From positions 14,818,001 to 14,882,000 of the forward strand of contig OX637345.1 in NCBI GenBank assembly GCA_951799405.1: a stretch of 64,000 nucleotides of DNA, written 5' to 3'. Both the position numbers and the translations under genes were made by a program. The notes under the pieces were generated by a model. The model had not been told where the DNA came from. It searched no databases and was given only the letters and a program-made list of their open reading frames with translations. Below are positions 1 to 9,563 of this stretch, piece after piece (the first letter of the stretch is position 1; every line of letters starts with the position of its first letter). This stretch comes from Agapetus fuscipes. Lineage: Eukaryota > Arthropoda > Insecta > Trichoptera > Glossosomatidae.

Positions 1-83
1 AAGACACATTGGTCCAGTACACATGCAAACATTGCTCATGTAAAATTTTCTCAATGGCGTATACGGTAAACAAGAACTAAGCC
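1..83 (-). mobile_element. MITE-T family, truncated by window edge
   Basis: Matches, inverted, the left part of the foldback element at 42874-43128. The shared stretch runs from the fold arm GTTCTTGTTTACCGTATACG through the ACATGAGCAATGTTTGCATG motif. The rest lies outside the window. Confidence 0.7.
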
Positions 84-115
84 AGCGATATATTTGCAGC
101 TTAGATTATAGATAA
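84..115 (+). repeat. CTTG repeat, 3' end only
   Basis: The terminal motif ATATTTGCAGCTTAGATTAT followed by a partial ATTATAG tail matches the 3' end of the CTTG repeats elsewhere in the window. Confidence 0.55.
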
Positions 116-171
116 TAGACTTACTATGAGAAGTTACCCCCAATAAAATGTTTTATTTACGATATCTCAAA

Positions 172-362
172 TGAGGTGGCTGAAAAGGATCGTCCAGTGG
201 AAGCCTAGAATGTCCAGCCACCCCAACTGAGGTGGCTGGACGACATCAAGGGAACTGCAGGCAGAGGATGGCTGAACACAGCAGCCGATGGACAGGAATG
301 GAGAGTATTGGAGAAGACCTATGTCCAGGAGTGGACTGAGAAAAGCTGAGGAAGATGAAGAA
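172..362 (+). pseudogene. LINE-c 3' fragment
   Basis: Degraded C-terminal reverse-transcriptase ORF of a non-LTR retrotransposon. It reads as 'RIVQW', then a 'RWLDDIKGTAGRGW' block, then 'YVQEWTEKS', and ends in a GAAGAAGAAGG tail. It matches the LINE-c copies at 9564-9923 and 21165-21575. Confidence 0.7.
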
Positions 363-710
363 GGAAGAACACTATCATTATTATTCTTATGTCATTTAAA
401 TGCTAAAATCTATGCTTATTCTCGTCGAGTAATATGCAATAAATTCAGATATCAGACAGATCATATTGGTTTCAAAATTCGAATTTCAAATTTGTGTGGG
501 TCTATATGCCAGGGACTCTGACGTCTCGAACAAAAGGCAGGCCCGCACTCAGGAGCTCTGTCTGATGGGTATTCCAATTTAGTCCGGCCTCAAACTGTCA
601 CTAGTGCGGCTCTGGAGTGCAGTTAGAACCAACATTTTTTTTAGATTTTGTAAAAAATCTACGAAAAGCGGAAAAGAATAATGAATTTAAAACGACAGTA
701 CATATTTTGT
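363..710. other. No recognised feature
   Basis: No open coding pattern or repeat match was recognised. The stretch includes a moderately GC-rich part near 520-625. Confidence 0.5.
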
Positions 711-880
711 AATATTCCTTGACTTAAAGATTGGTTCTGTTCACATAAATGGTTCACTTTGTCAATGTCACCCCTGTTTCACGGAAGGTCGGCCAGAGCT
801 GCAGGGTTTTTGTTCATTTGAGGTTTGAATTCTAGTTTGTAAGTACACATGCAGCATGTGTAAGTGCAAACTTACATTAT
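711..880 (+). repeat. CTTG repeat, 3' truncated
   Basis: Starts with a TTCCTTGACTTAAAGATTGG variant, then TGGTTCACTTTG and the CCCCTGTTTCACGGAAGGTC core. It ends near the GCATGTGTAAG motif without the terminal ATTAG tail. Confidence 0.85.
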
Positions 881-1091
881 ATTCAATGCACCTTCACCTG
901 TTTGTACGTATATTTGACGTTTTGCCGTTATATTATTGTGTCAATTTTCATCATATTTCACTTATTTCGTTCCGTGGTACATGCGTTACTATGGAAATAG
1001 TTTTGAAACACGTCATATTTTATTTGCATCGAGGGAAGCCTAAATTTTATAAAAAAAAACACTTTGGAATAGATGAAAAAAATTCAATGTG

Positions 1092-1226
1092 CTAGGCCCC
1101 CGTATTTTCAACGTTAGCATAGCGACTGTATACTGAATGAAAAGGACGCACTTACGTCAATCGTGTGGGTAGTTTTTTGTTATCAGTTGAAAGTCACAAA
1201 AGGTAACGTTGAAATACCGGGCCTAG
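1092..1226. mobile_element. MITE-G foldback element, TA-flanked
   Basis: A 135-bp unit with inverted ends: GGCCCCCGTATTTTCAACG on the left pairs with CGTTGAAATACCGGGCC on the right. Each end abuts TA, as expected for Tc1/mariner-type target duplication. A second copy is at 45886-46019. Confidence 0.75.
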
Positions 1227-1337
1227 TGAAGACCTATGTATAGTACCTACATATGTTTTAACAGTAATTGAAAAGAAAGTGTTTTATTAGAATTTGTTCC
1301 TAAAAACTAAATAGCGAAATATAGATAGCGAAATGAG

Positions 1338-1771
1338 TAAAGTATGTACGGTGGAAATGAAGCATTTGAGAAGCATGACAGGAAAAACTCTGAGGGATAG
1401 AGTTAGGAATGAATGGGTAAAAAAATAATGTAATTTGAAAGAGGATGTGAAAGTTAAAGTACAAAAGAATGTGATGAGATGGTTTGGGCATGTGGAAAGA
1501 ATGAATTATGATAGACTGACAAAGTATGTATACAAAGAAAGTGTGAAAGGAAAAAGAGGGAAGGGACGACCGAGAAAAGTATGAAGTGATCAGATTGAGG
1601 AGATTGTGAAAGAATGGGATATACAAAGTGAGCGTAAAAGAAGAAAATGCATAAAAAAAGGTGACGGATATGAATGAATTGAAAGAGGTATGTAAGGATA
1701 GGAAAAAATGGAGGCAGTTCTGCAGAGGCTCTGGCCACCAGTAGCGGAGTGGTGACAGAGTTACAGTAACA
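1338..1771 (+). pseudogene. LINE-b RT C-terminus and 3' UTR
   Basis: Translation gives the non-LTR retrotransposon C-terminal signature 'RWFGHVERMNYDRLTK', then 'GKRGKGRPRKV', then a KEWD...KRRKC block, with several internal stops. The 3' end is TGGCCACCAGTAGCGGAGTG followed by GAGTTACAGTAAC. At least seven more copies in the window share this 3' end. The copy is 5' truncated and cannot code for a working protein. Confidence 0.85.
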
Positions 1772-1793
1772 ATATGAATTTTCACAGTGTTAA

Positions 1794-3747
1794 CCCTTAT
1801 CTTGGCAAAGTCCTATTTTTACAAATACTTACTATTTTTTTTGGTTGTTCCTTGTAATATGGTTAGTCTTGATGGAAAATTGTGCAAGAAAAAAATCTTA
1901 ACTTTTTATTATAGTATATTTTTATATGTTACACTTGTGTTACAATGCCAAACTGTCAACAAAACACAATTGTTGCAAATAAGTTACATTGCCAATAACA
2001 TATAAGTATAATTTTAATAATAATTTCAAACAGAATAATCATACAAGAAAGGAAACTGATATTTAAAACATAAAAATCAATTGTGAATTACAAAGTACAA
2101 ATTTCTACAATTAAAAAATGTAATTGAAGACAGGAAAATAAAAAAAAAACCTATTTTTTATGATGAAAGTCGTAAAAACAATTTCTATTCTCTGTAAAAC
2201 AAAGTCTGATTTTCCACTTCTCACACTCCACTGAGGTAATGCCCTTTGAACACAATCGACACCGACCTCTGCTTGTGCCATGAATCGGAAAATGACTCAT
2301 ATTATCAAAACGTATATCTTGATCGGGTTTTGGTGCCGTTTTTCTTCAGCTATGGTGCCGAATTTTTGCCTCACATGTTCTAGAAGAGGTCTTATTTTGA
2401 AATACCTGTCGTCATTTACATCATCGTTATTGACAAAATGTAAGCTCCTTCTTAGATGCTGATATCTTTTCAGTGGCATTATAGATGCCACTTTTTCAAA
2501 TCGTAATTCTTCTGACCAATAGTCTGTGTACGCAGACATTGGCACAATACCCATCAGCAATTCGATGGCCAAAAAGTCCTTTATTTCATTCTTGTTAGTA
2601 TTTATACATTTGTTGAATTTTTGGACCGAATATAAATTTGTATTAAACACAATATCATCAATTAAGCTGTCATCAAAAAATCGTTGAAAATATTCAAGAT
2701 ACGAGTATTCTGTGCTGTCATTGACATCATGCAAGTCTTCCGGAATAATAACGTTGTGTAAAAAAATTTCAAGAGTCCATTCATAGGTTTTTTTTTTAAT
2801 ACATATTTTGCGTTGTTTTTGTCTAATTGTAGATGGTATGGAAGGTCGTCCTACAGATCGAAGTGTTTGTTGTTGGGTATATAAATGGTTAGGTGTAGAA
2901 GTTGATGGCTGATTTTCCATCACCTGATTGCTTGAGGAAATGATTTCTTCTGGATTTCCAACAAAGAGATATTATATGTCTTCAATATCAACAGCTTCTT
3001 CAAAAACGGTGTGCTGTTGTAGCGCAGTTTCCTTATCCAAAATATTTTCAAAATCAGATTCTGAATCATCATCAGAATCTTGTCTTGGCTTGGGCAATAA
3101 AGCCATTATTTTTTCAGCTCTAGAGCGGTAATACCCTTCCATCTGAAAGAGAAAAATACTTTTTAGATACAATAAATCAATTTTGTTACTGAAAAATAAT
3201 AATTTAAAAAAATAGCAATGAATTAAAATAAATATGTTTATATTACTCCAACAAATGAGTTGGCAATGTAATACGGGTGTTACAGAACATATTCATTAGT
3301 CAATTGGCAATGTAACAAGGGCGTTACATGACTCATTCTTTGGCCAACTGGCAAAGTAACACCGGTGTACAATTTATATAAAACATAAAAAAGGCTACTG
3401 AATGTTTCTATAATTCAAAACAAATACAATATTTTCAAAACCAAATAACTAATAAATAAAATGATTCGAATACTTTTTATCTAAACTTAGTGATTGATAA
3501 GATATTTCAAGATTACTTACCCCTATTTTTGAATCGCTGCAACGTTGTCCAGACATGTTGACTTACTTATATTTGACAGCTTGTAATGTTACAAATATTC
3601 ATCACTAGATGGCTCCACTGCACACAATAATGGATGTGTAGCATTTTGATGTGTTGTCACATATAAAATAACGTTGGAGTGTAGAGGAAAAAAAATAAAA
3701 AATCCTTAAGCAAGTGTAACACCCGTGTTACACCGCTAAGATAAGGG
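1794..3747 (-). mobile_element. piggyBac transposon, internally deleted
   Basis: Flanked by TTAA at 1790-1793 and 3748-3751, the diagnostic piggyBac duplication. Its ends are inverted: CCCTTATCTT on the left and AAGATAAGGG on the right. Subterminal copies of a GTAAC/GTTAC-rich motif lie near 3270-3365 and 3715-3735. It carries a split, defective transposase gene on the minus strand. The insertion is in LINE-a 3' UTR-like DNA, because joining the flanks recreates a sequence closely matching 8202-8236. Confidence 0.93.
2153..3556 (-). pseudogene. piggyBac transposase, defective
   Basis: The inferred gene has a 12-codon first exon (3556-3521) ending at a perfect GTAAGT donor. A 378-nt intron follows, with a TTTTTCTCTTTCAG acceptor at 3143. 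The second exon starts MEGYYRSRAEKIM and has an acidic serine-rich stretch typical of piggyBac N-termini. An in-frame TAA at 2972-2974 interrupts it. The frame then continues through the N-terminal transposase region (for example YSYLEYFQRFFDD, DFLAIELLMGI) to about 2330. There an internal deletion has removed the catalytic aspartate core and joined the C-terminal cysteine-rich domain in another frame (C..C, C, C and C spacing with a final HH, about 2330-2153). It cannot encode an active transposase. N-terminus and cysteine-rich end are seen directly; loss of the core is inferred from family architecture. Confidence 0.88.
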
Positions 3748-3751
3748 TTAA

Positions 3752-4085
3752 TACACAAACCATAAAATATATAATGTTTTAACAGTGGTTGATGATGCTG
3801 AAATAGAAGAAGACGTGGTAAACTAAAAGGTTGGCGTCAACCTCACACAAATTGCAGGGTGTGAAAGCGTTCAGGGGTGGACTGGGGCCTCCACATACGG
3901 GTTAATAATAGGGGGTGAGAAATTGCAGGGCAGGATTCTAAAGTGAAGTGTGCTATTTGAGTAAATCTAATATGGCCGCTTTAGCTCTAAGCGGGGCTGA
4001 CAATAATTATAGCCCATTGGTTAGAGCGTCTGCCTTGCGAATTGGGAGGCTTAGGTCCTGAATTGGAATGATCAAACAGATCGGC
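3752..4085. other. Unassigned, with a tRNA-like stretch
   Basis: Mostly unrecognised. Around 4010-4070 the sequence TTGGTTAGAGCGTCTGCC resembles a tRNA A-box region and could be a decayed SINE head, but no clear B box follows. Confidence 0.35.
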
Positions 4086-4101
4086 TATCAAATAATACAC
4101 G

Positions 4102-4275
4102 CAACGCAACTAAACTACATATACAGAGTAGTTTCTTTCGCATGTGGCAAGTCTATTCATTTTTACAGGAAAGAGGTTCGACCTTATGCCAACCGCTTCA
4201 GTTGAAGTGGAGGTTTCCCGGCTCCCGAGAGGCTATTACCTACTCATTTATTGGAAAGGCTAAGTAAACCTTCTA
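4102..4275 (-). mobile_element. SINE-A, 3' part
   Basis: Reverse-oriented 3' portion of SINE-A: end motif AACGCAACTAAACTACATAT, then TTATTTTTACAGG-type and CTTCAGTTGAAGTGG blocks. No tRNA head is present. Confidence 0.8.
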
Positions 4276-4339
4276 TAGTATATCTTAAATATCTGATAGA
4301 AATTGTGAATAGACTCGGCACAATAAAAAACATCTTCAG

Positions 4340-4645
4340 CTTCAGGGCTCGGGTTCGAATCCCACCGAGGGTATTAGAAATGATTTCCCTTTTCGGTGTT
4401 TATTTCAAAAACCCAAAATAAGATACCGGCAAGGTTTTATCAGCCTTCAAAAGAAATGAGTACCAGTCCCCTTGGAAGCTGGAAAAACCTCCACTTTAAT
4501 TGATGTGGTTGGCGTAAGACCGCGCCTCTTACATGTAAAAATAAATAGGTTCCACTCGTCACATGCGAGCCCTTCAGGAGAAACGCGGAAAAAAACTTAC
4601 ACTGTATGTGTAGCTTAGTGGTGTGTTTTTCACAGAATAAGGAAA
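4340..4645 (+). mobile_element. SINE-A, nearly complete
   Basis: Starts within the tRNA-like B box (GGGTTCGAATCCCACCGAGG), continues through TTTCGGTGTTTATTTC and the ACTTTAATTGATGTGGTTGG variant, and ends ACACTGTATGTGTAGCTTAG. It lacks the A box. Confidence 0.85.
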
Positions 4646-4752
4646 CTAGAATCCAATAATGAATTTTACTTTTAAAAAGTAGCACCTAGAAATACATAAA
4701 TCAGAATGAATATTTTCTTCTATTCCTTTAACCATTCTTACAATATGGATGG

Positions 4753-4793
4753 TCATTGGTCAGCCTCATACCAACCTATAAGTCAAGGAATGA
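4753..4793 (-). repeat. CTTG repeat, 5' tip
   Basis: GGTCAGCCTCATACCAACC followed by ATAAGTCAAGGAA is the inverted 5' end of the repeat. Confidence 0.75.
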
Positions 4794-5689
4794 GTAAAAA
4801 ATAGCACTGCTGTGAATAGACTCCCCGCAGGAGCAACACGGCCAATTATTTGCATAGTGCCTTTTGTATTGCCGAATGCCAGCCCTCTGCTTTTCAATGT
4901 TTCACCACACGAGCTGACAGCTGTGGAGAGTGCAAATGTTGTAAATCAATATTGAAGACATGTCTGTTCAGGATGGGCTATGGCTCTGCAGTGGCCTTGC
5001 GGTGAACTCACAAAACGGCACTTAAAATATTGTTATATTAATATTATTACTATCCTGGCTTTTCTTTATTAGTAACATGAACCAACTGATGTATTACATT
5101 ATTCTGACATTGCATTTATTCTGAAACTGGAAAAAATGTGAATGCGATGTAATTCTTTGCATACCGTACATATTTAAAAATTTGTCTTTCGTGGATTCAA
5201 GATATTCGGAACATGAACAGAATTCAATCACCTTTTATCACAAAATTTATTAAATGATATCTTAAAGCATTGAATGAAATAAAGAACATATGGGCAAACA
5301 ATTATGGCGAAGCCATAAGGACCTAGCAGCCAACCGTGCGGAGCGCGGTATGGTCTGCTAGTAGAAAATAAAATAAATAAATAAAAGCAGAAAATGTGCG
5401 AGGAAGAATTTACAGTACAAGTCTCCAGTTTCAAATTAATAACTGTAAACGAGAAATTAAAAGGAGCAAAAAATAAGAAGGAATGGCGGCCATTTTTCCT
5501 GCAAGCTGTTTTCCCGCGCTCTCTCCGGCAAACGGAAGCGGAAAGAACGGAAGGAATTTTTAAATCCCTTTTACTGTTCCTAATTCAAATTTGATGAAAC
5601 GAAATGTCGCTCTTTTTTTACTGCACTTTTACAAACAGCTTCACTTTTTAATTTCATAATGAAGTGCTATTTAATTTCATAATACTGTA
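4794..5689. other. No recognised feature
   Basis: Unique-looking AT-rich DNA. No repeat match or credible exon was found. Confidence 0.45.
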
Positions 5690-5900
5690 AAAAATGGTTC
5701 ACTTTGCCAATGCCACCCCTGTTTCAGGGAAGGTCGGCAAGAGTTGCAGGGCTTATGTTCATTTGAGATTGGGTTTTTTTTATATTTTAGGTCCACATGC
5801 GGCATGTGTGAGCGCGAAATTATACGTGTCTGCTTGTGGGAATGCATTTAATATGAACCTCAAATGATACATATCTAACTTAGATTTAGATTAGAAGTGC
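5690..5900 (+). repeat. CTTG repeat
   Basis: Begins at AAAAAATGGTTCACTTTGCC, so it lacks the first 45 bp. It continues to the TTAGATTTAGATTAG tail. Subfamily with the TTGGGTTTTT/CACATGCGGCATG variant. Confidence 0.88.
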
Positions 5901-5916
5901 GCACATGAATTGTACT

Positions 5917-6080
5917 GAACTGTATCCTACCGCCGTTCCACTAGGGGTGGCCGGTACCTCCGCAGATGCGTCTCCACTTTTTTCTGTCCTTGCATACCTC
6001 TTCATCTCTTCAACATTCATCATTTTCTTCGTACATACTCTTCTCTTACTCTCACTCTGCAGCTTCCAATCTTTCGCAAT
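5917..6080 (-). pseudogene. LINE-b 3' fragment
   Basis: Reverse-oriented LINE-b end: CCACTAGGGGTGGCC, then the TCCTTGCATACCTCTTCA block that is antisense to the KRRK coding tail. Confidence 0.65.
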
Positions 6081-6686
6081 CTCACGCTATTTGGTCATCC
6101 TAATTGACAACAAAAAATGTGTTTTTGATAATATTCATGATATAATTGGGCATATACGCCCAATTATTGACTTATTTATTACAAAATTATTCATTCAAAC
6201 ACGGCAATTAGCATTAAAAAGCACCGTTTCGTTGAGGAAGCTTAATAACAACTCTAGAGCTGTATTTTGTTTTAATGGCAATCGTTTTAGTCACGTCAAA
6301 TATAAAGATTTATTGTCACACTGGTAGGTATATAAAATCTGACGTTTAAAAAAGCTGCACTCGCCAAGTCAACAGCGCGCATACAATGGAGAAAACAATG
6401 TGAAACATTCGAAATTCGAATTTCAAAATTCAAATCAATAAATACAGAGAAGACATAATCAAAGAACTTGGAATGTTTCCGACACAGGTGTACAAAAATG
6501 AGTTTTTCTTGCGGGGAAAATGTCACACGTCTATGTTACTATAGCGCAACATGGCTGTGTGACGTTACAACTTTTTTGCCGATGTCAAAAATAATTACCC
6601 TTCGTTTAATTTTTGAATCATCAAATCAATAATGTAGTCGGAAAATTGCGATACTCTTTCATCGGAATGACGTCCAAAATAACTGA
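6081..6686. other. No recognised gene
   Basis: A short perfect inverted repeat AATTGGGC/GCCCAATT lies at about 6145-6166. Nothing else was recognised. Confidence 0.4.
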
Positions 6687-6880
6687 GATCACACCTCAAG
6701 AGCCCTCTGCATGCTTGTTTATCGCTCGTCAGTGTAAATTTTGCTTTTGCTGCAGATTCGATAAGCCTTATATTATTAGAGCATATTTCAAAACATACTC
6801 TTATTTTTTTTACTCTCCGCCGGGAATCAAACTCACAACCTCTTGTTTGCAAGTCCATAGCGTTAACCACTAGAATATAA
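6687..6880 (-). mobile_element. SINE-B, diverged
   Basis: ACACCTCAAGAGCCCTCTGC (tail 2) leads, reversed, to a tRNA-like head with CGCCGGGAATCAAACTCAC as the complement of the B box. Confidence 0.75.
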
Positions 6881-7030
6881 ACTGGACAAAATGATATCTC
6901 AACATTATTTAATTTTGAACTTTTTCTCGACGAGGAAACGTCAGTCTTGTATGGAACTGCCGTCCTTAGCAAACAAAAACAAATCATTTGTTTGCATTTT
7001 CCCTAGCAACCCGGCCGAATGATGATTGGA

Positions 7031-7123
7031 CAAGCTTTCTATAGCGATGATCAAACTCAAAGAGAGCTCTTGAGGTGCGATTCACACAAAAACAGCGCTC
7101 GTCAAATAAATCATCCTTATATG
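7031..7123 (+). mobile_element. SINE-B tail-2 fragment
   Basis: GAGCTCTTGAGGTGCGATTC, then AACAGCGCTCGTCAAATAAA. It forms a tail-to-tail inverted repeat with the next SINE-B copy (arms about 7061-7122 and 7139-7198). Confidence 0.8.
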
Positions 7124-7136
7124 TATAATAATAATA

Positions 7137-7505
7137 ATATCAGGATGATTTATTTGGTGAGCGCTGTTTCTGTGTGTATCACACCTCAAGAGCCCTCTGT
7201 AAGCTTGCTCGTCGCTGTAGAAGACGCCAATTCTCAAGCAAGACCCAGTTGTTGTAAGGTTGGATGGACCTTTCAGTGACCGGTCTTTCGATAAAGGTTT
7301 ATGAATTTTCAACCGAGCGAAGAGCACATTTGGAAATATAAATGGTATATATTTTGTGCTCCACCGGGATTCGAATCCACAACCTTCCATTTACGAGTCC
7401 GAAGTGCTGCCACTGGACTACGGACCGGCAGCATCCGCGCCCAATGTTGCTTAACTTCGGTGATCTGATGAGAACCGGTGCTTTCAACATGGTATCGTCG
7501 TTGAC
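7137..7505 (-). mobile_element. SINE-B with 5S rRNA-derived 5' module
   Basis: Read on the minus strand, 7505-7431 matches the 5' two thirds of a 5S rRNA, including ACCGGTTCTCATCAGATCAC and GAAGTTAAGCAACATTGGGC. It stops at GGATGCT and passes directly into a tRNA-like module (CCGGTCCGTAGTCCAGTGGC, B box GGATTCGAATCCCGGTGGAG). The SINE-B body and tail 2 follow, with an AT-rich (ATT)n end at 7125-7140. A second 5S-bearing copy is at 30257-30690. Confidence 0.88.
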
Positions 7506-8028
7506 AAAATAAAATATGACAGAGGATCCTCTTTTTCTTTTCTTGAGTAGAGGAACTTTAGCTGATTAACTTCAACGGGAAGGCCTTCCGCCGCCAAAAA
7601 AACATTGCAAGTGAAGTATCACCAAGTGAAGCGACTCCGCATGAGTTGTATGAACTTAACTTGGTGGGTGGAGGTGGGTAAAGTGCCATTGTCCGTTCTG
7701 AAAATGACCGTTGGAAAAAATATATTATGTTGGATTTGCACACACGCCAATGCTACATCTTCGAAGATAAAACGGTGAGAAATTGCGTATTAGACTTGCA
7801 GTTAACCGGTGCTCGCTGTTTAAGACGTTCCCATGATTACGTCTCGCAAAACAGAGATTAATTTACGGTCTATAAAGCCACTGGCGGGCAAAGCCGCTTG
7901 CCAAAAGCGATTAGACGTTTGTCAAAAGCGAACGCGACGCTATTTTATGTCGGTGATCATTGTTAATTCGAATTTGGAACGTGGAGCATAGAGAGCAAAA
8001 GCGGCCGGCGTATATTTAAATTTGAAAA
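7506..8028. other. No recognised feature
   Basis: No repeat family or coding exon was recognised here. Confidence 0.4.
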
Positions 8029-8074
8029 ATGAACCCCTGTTTCAGGGAAGGTCGGCAAGAGTTGCAGGGCTTAT
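8029..8074 (+). repeat. CTTG repeat, left piece split by LINE-a
   Basis: The core from AACCCCTGTTTCAGGGAAGG to GCAGGGCTTAT is interrupted at 8074 and resumes at 8784. TTAT is repeated on both sides (8071-8074 and 8784-8787). Confidence 0.82.
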
Positions 8075-8783
8075 AATAATAATATCAGGCTAATTTATTT
8101 TATTTAAAATCAAATTATTTTTTATTAAACGTTGTTTTATTTTCACAATAATATTTTAAATCTCGAGTACTTTCGACCTTCAATATTCAATTCAATATTA
8201 AAATGAATTTTCACTGTGTGAATACACAAACCCTACAAAATCTAATTTATTTTAAATTACAAATGATAAGAGAGCGCCGTTTTTGTGTGTGTCACACCTC
8301 AAGGGCCCTCTCCGATCATGGATAAGACTTTCTAAAAAAGTGTGTCTTGTGTGCTCCGCGAAATACATTCACAGATTTGGAGTTCTTCACTCCGGGTGGC
8401 AGTTTGTTCCACTCCACCGGACCCGCAACACGGAAAGCGCGGTGTCCGAAATTTGTACGAATTTGACGGCGTGGCTGAACCAAATTGACTACTCCATCGC
8501 CCGCGGATCTAAGTGTCTGCCTCCTTACACCCATCTCAACAAGCAACATCATGTCAGTCAAATAAGGTGGAGCCAAGCCATTGATGGCTTTATATACCAT
8601 CAGACAAACACGGTAGACCACCCTCTCCGGGAAACGAAGCCAATGTAGTGTTTTTAACAGCGGAGTGATGTGAGCGAATTTGGGTATCCCGAATATGAGT
8701 CTTGCTGCCGAATTCAACACAGATTGAAAGCGATTGAACTGCTTCTTTGGCTGACCACTATACAGCGTCGAACAACAGTCAAG
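8075..8783 (-). mobile_element. LINE-a (CR1/L2-like), 5'-truncated insertion
   Basis: A 709-bp insertion into a CTTG repeat with a TTAT duplication. On the minus strand it encodes the C-terminal end of a non-LTR reverse transcriptase (coding from about 8782 to 8316). It reads 'LYSGQPKKQFNRFQSVLNSA', then 'HITPLLKTLHWLRFPERVVY', then 'YKAINGLAPPYL', then 'FGHRAFRVAGPVEWNKLP', the conserved CR1/L2-type C-terminal pattern. The 3' UTR follows (8315-8075), with GCCCTTGAGGTGTGACACAC soon after the stop and a (ATT)n terminus. These two UTR segments reappear as SINE-B tail 2. Confidence 0.9.
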
Positions 8784-8935
8784 TTATGTTCATTTAAGAT
8801 TGGGTTTTTATATTGTAGGTCCACATGCGACATGTGTGAGCGCGAAATTATGCGTGTCTGCTTGTGGAAATGCATTTAATATGAATCTCAAATGATACAT
8901 ATCTTTGCAACTTAGATTTAGATTTAAATATCCAG
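8784..8935 (+). repeat. CTTG repeat, right piece
   Basis: Continues the copy begun at 8029: TTATGTTCATTTAAGATTGG to the TTAGATTTAGATTTA tail. Confidence 0.85.
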
Positions 8936-8939
8936 AGTC

Positions 8940-9042
8940 ATAATAAAAGGAAAACTTGTATGAAGAAGGTTATGACTCTGGATGAAATGAAAGAAGTATG
9001 TAAGGACAGAAAAGAATGGCGGTTGATCTGCAATGTTGGTTT
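8940..9042 (+). pseudogene. LINE-b fragment
   Basis: AAGGTTATGACTCTGGATG, then GAAAGAAGTATGTAAGGACAG matches the tail of the LINE-b coding region (translated near 'EMKEVCKDRKEWR'). Confidence 0.6.
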
Positions 9043-9397
9043 TAGATTAGATTAGAATCATAATCGAAATGAAGAACAGCTTTTTATTTTAAATAAATAC
9101 CATAAACAAAAATTCTACGAAATCACGTAGAGCATTGGAAAAATTGTTGGTAAAATGATAGGATTTGAGAAGAATACAAATGTTGCAAGACTCATACGGT
9201 GTTATTCTCAAACAGAAAAGCCATGGCTCATCCACAGACTACAGTGAATTTTGTATACAAAAAATAGATGATCCATAGTTCAGTAATTAATTGATTTCTA
9301 ACCTTCTCAAATACGTTATACTCTTTGCCTCAGATTAACAATTATGGTACTCCGACTTTTTATTTATTTAATCAACCTAATTAATTATTAATCAAAA
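9043..9397. other. No recognised feature
   Basis: AT-rich DNA without a repeat match. Confidence 0.4.
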
Positions 9398-9563
9398 TAT
9401 TCCTTGACTTATAGGTTGGTATGAGGCTGACCACCCATACTGTAAAAAATGGTTCACTTTCCCAATGTCACCCCTTTGTCAGGAAAGGTCGGCCAAAGTT
9501 GTAGGGCATTTGAGGTTTGGATTTTATTTGTAAGTACAAATTCAACATTTGTAAGCGCGAACT
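9398..9563 (+). repeat. CTTG repeat, left part of an interrupted copy
   Basis: Full 5' end (TTCCTTGACTTATAGGTTGG) through GTAAGCGCGAACT, where LINE-c has inserted. Confidence 0.92.

Noticed and set aside
1300..1785. Minus-strand 161-codon ORF
   Set aside because: It is antisense to the LINE-b coding fragment, and its hydrophobic Phe/Ser-rich composition follows from AT-rich antisense sequence.
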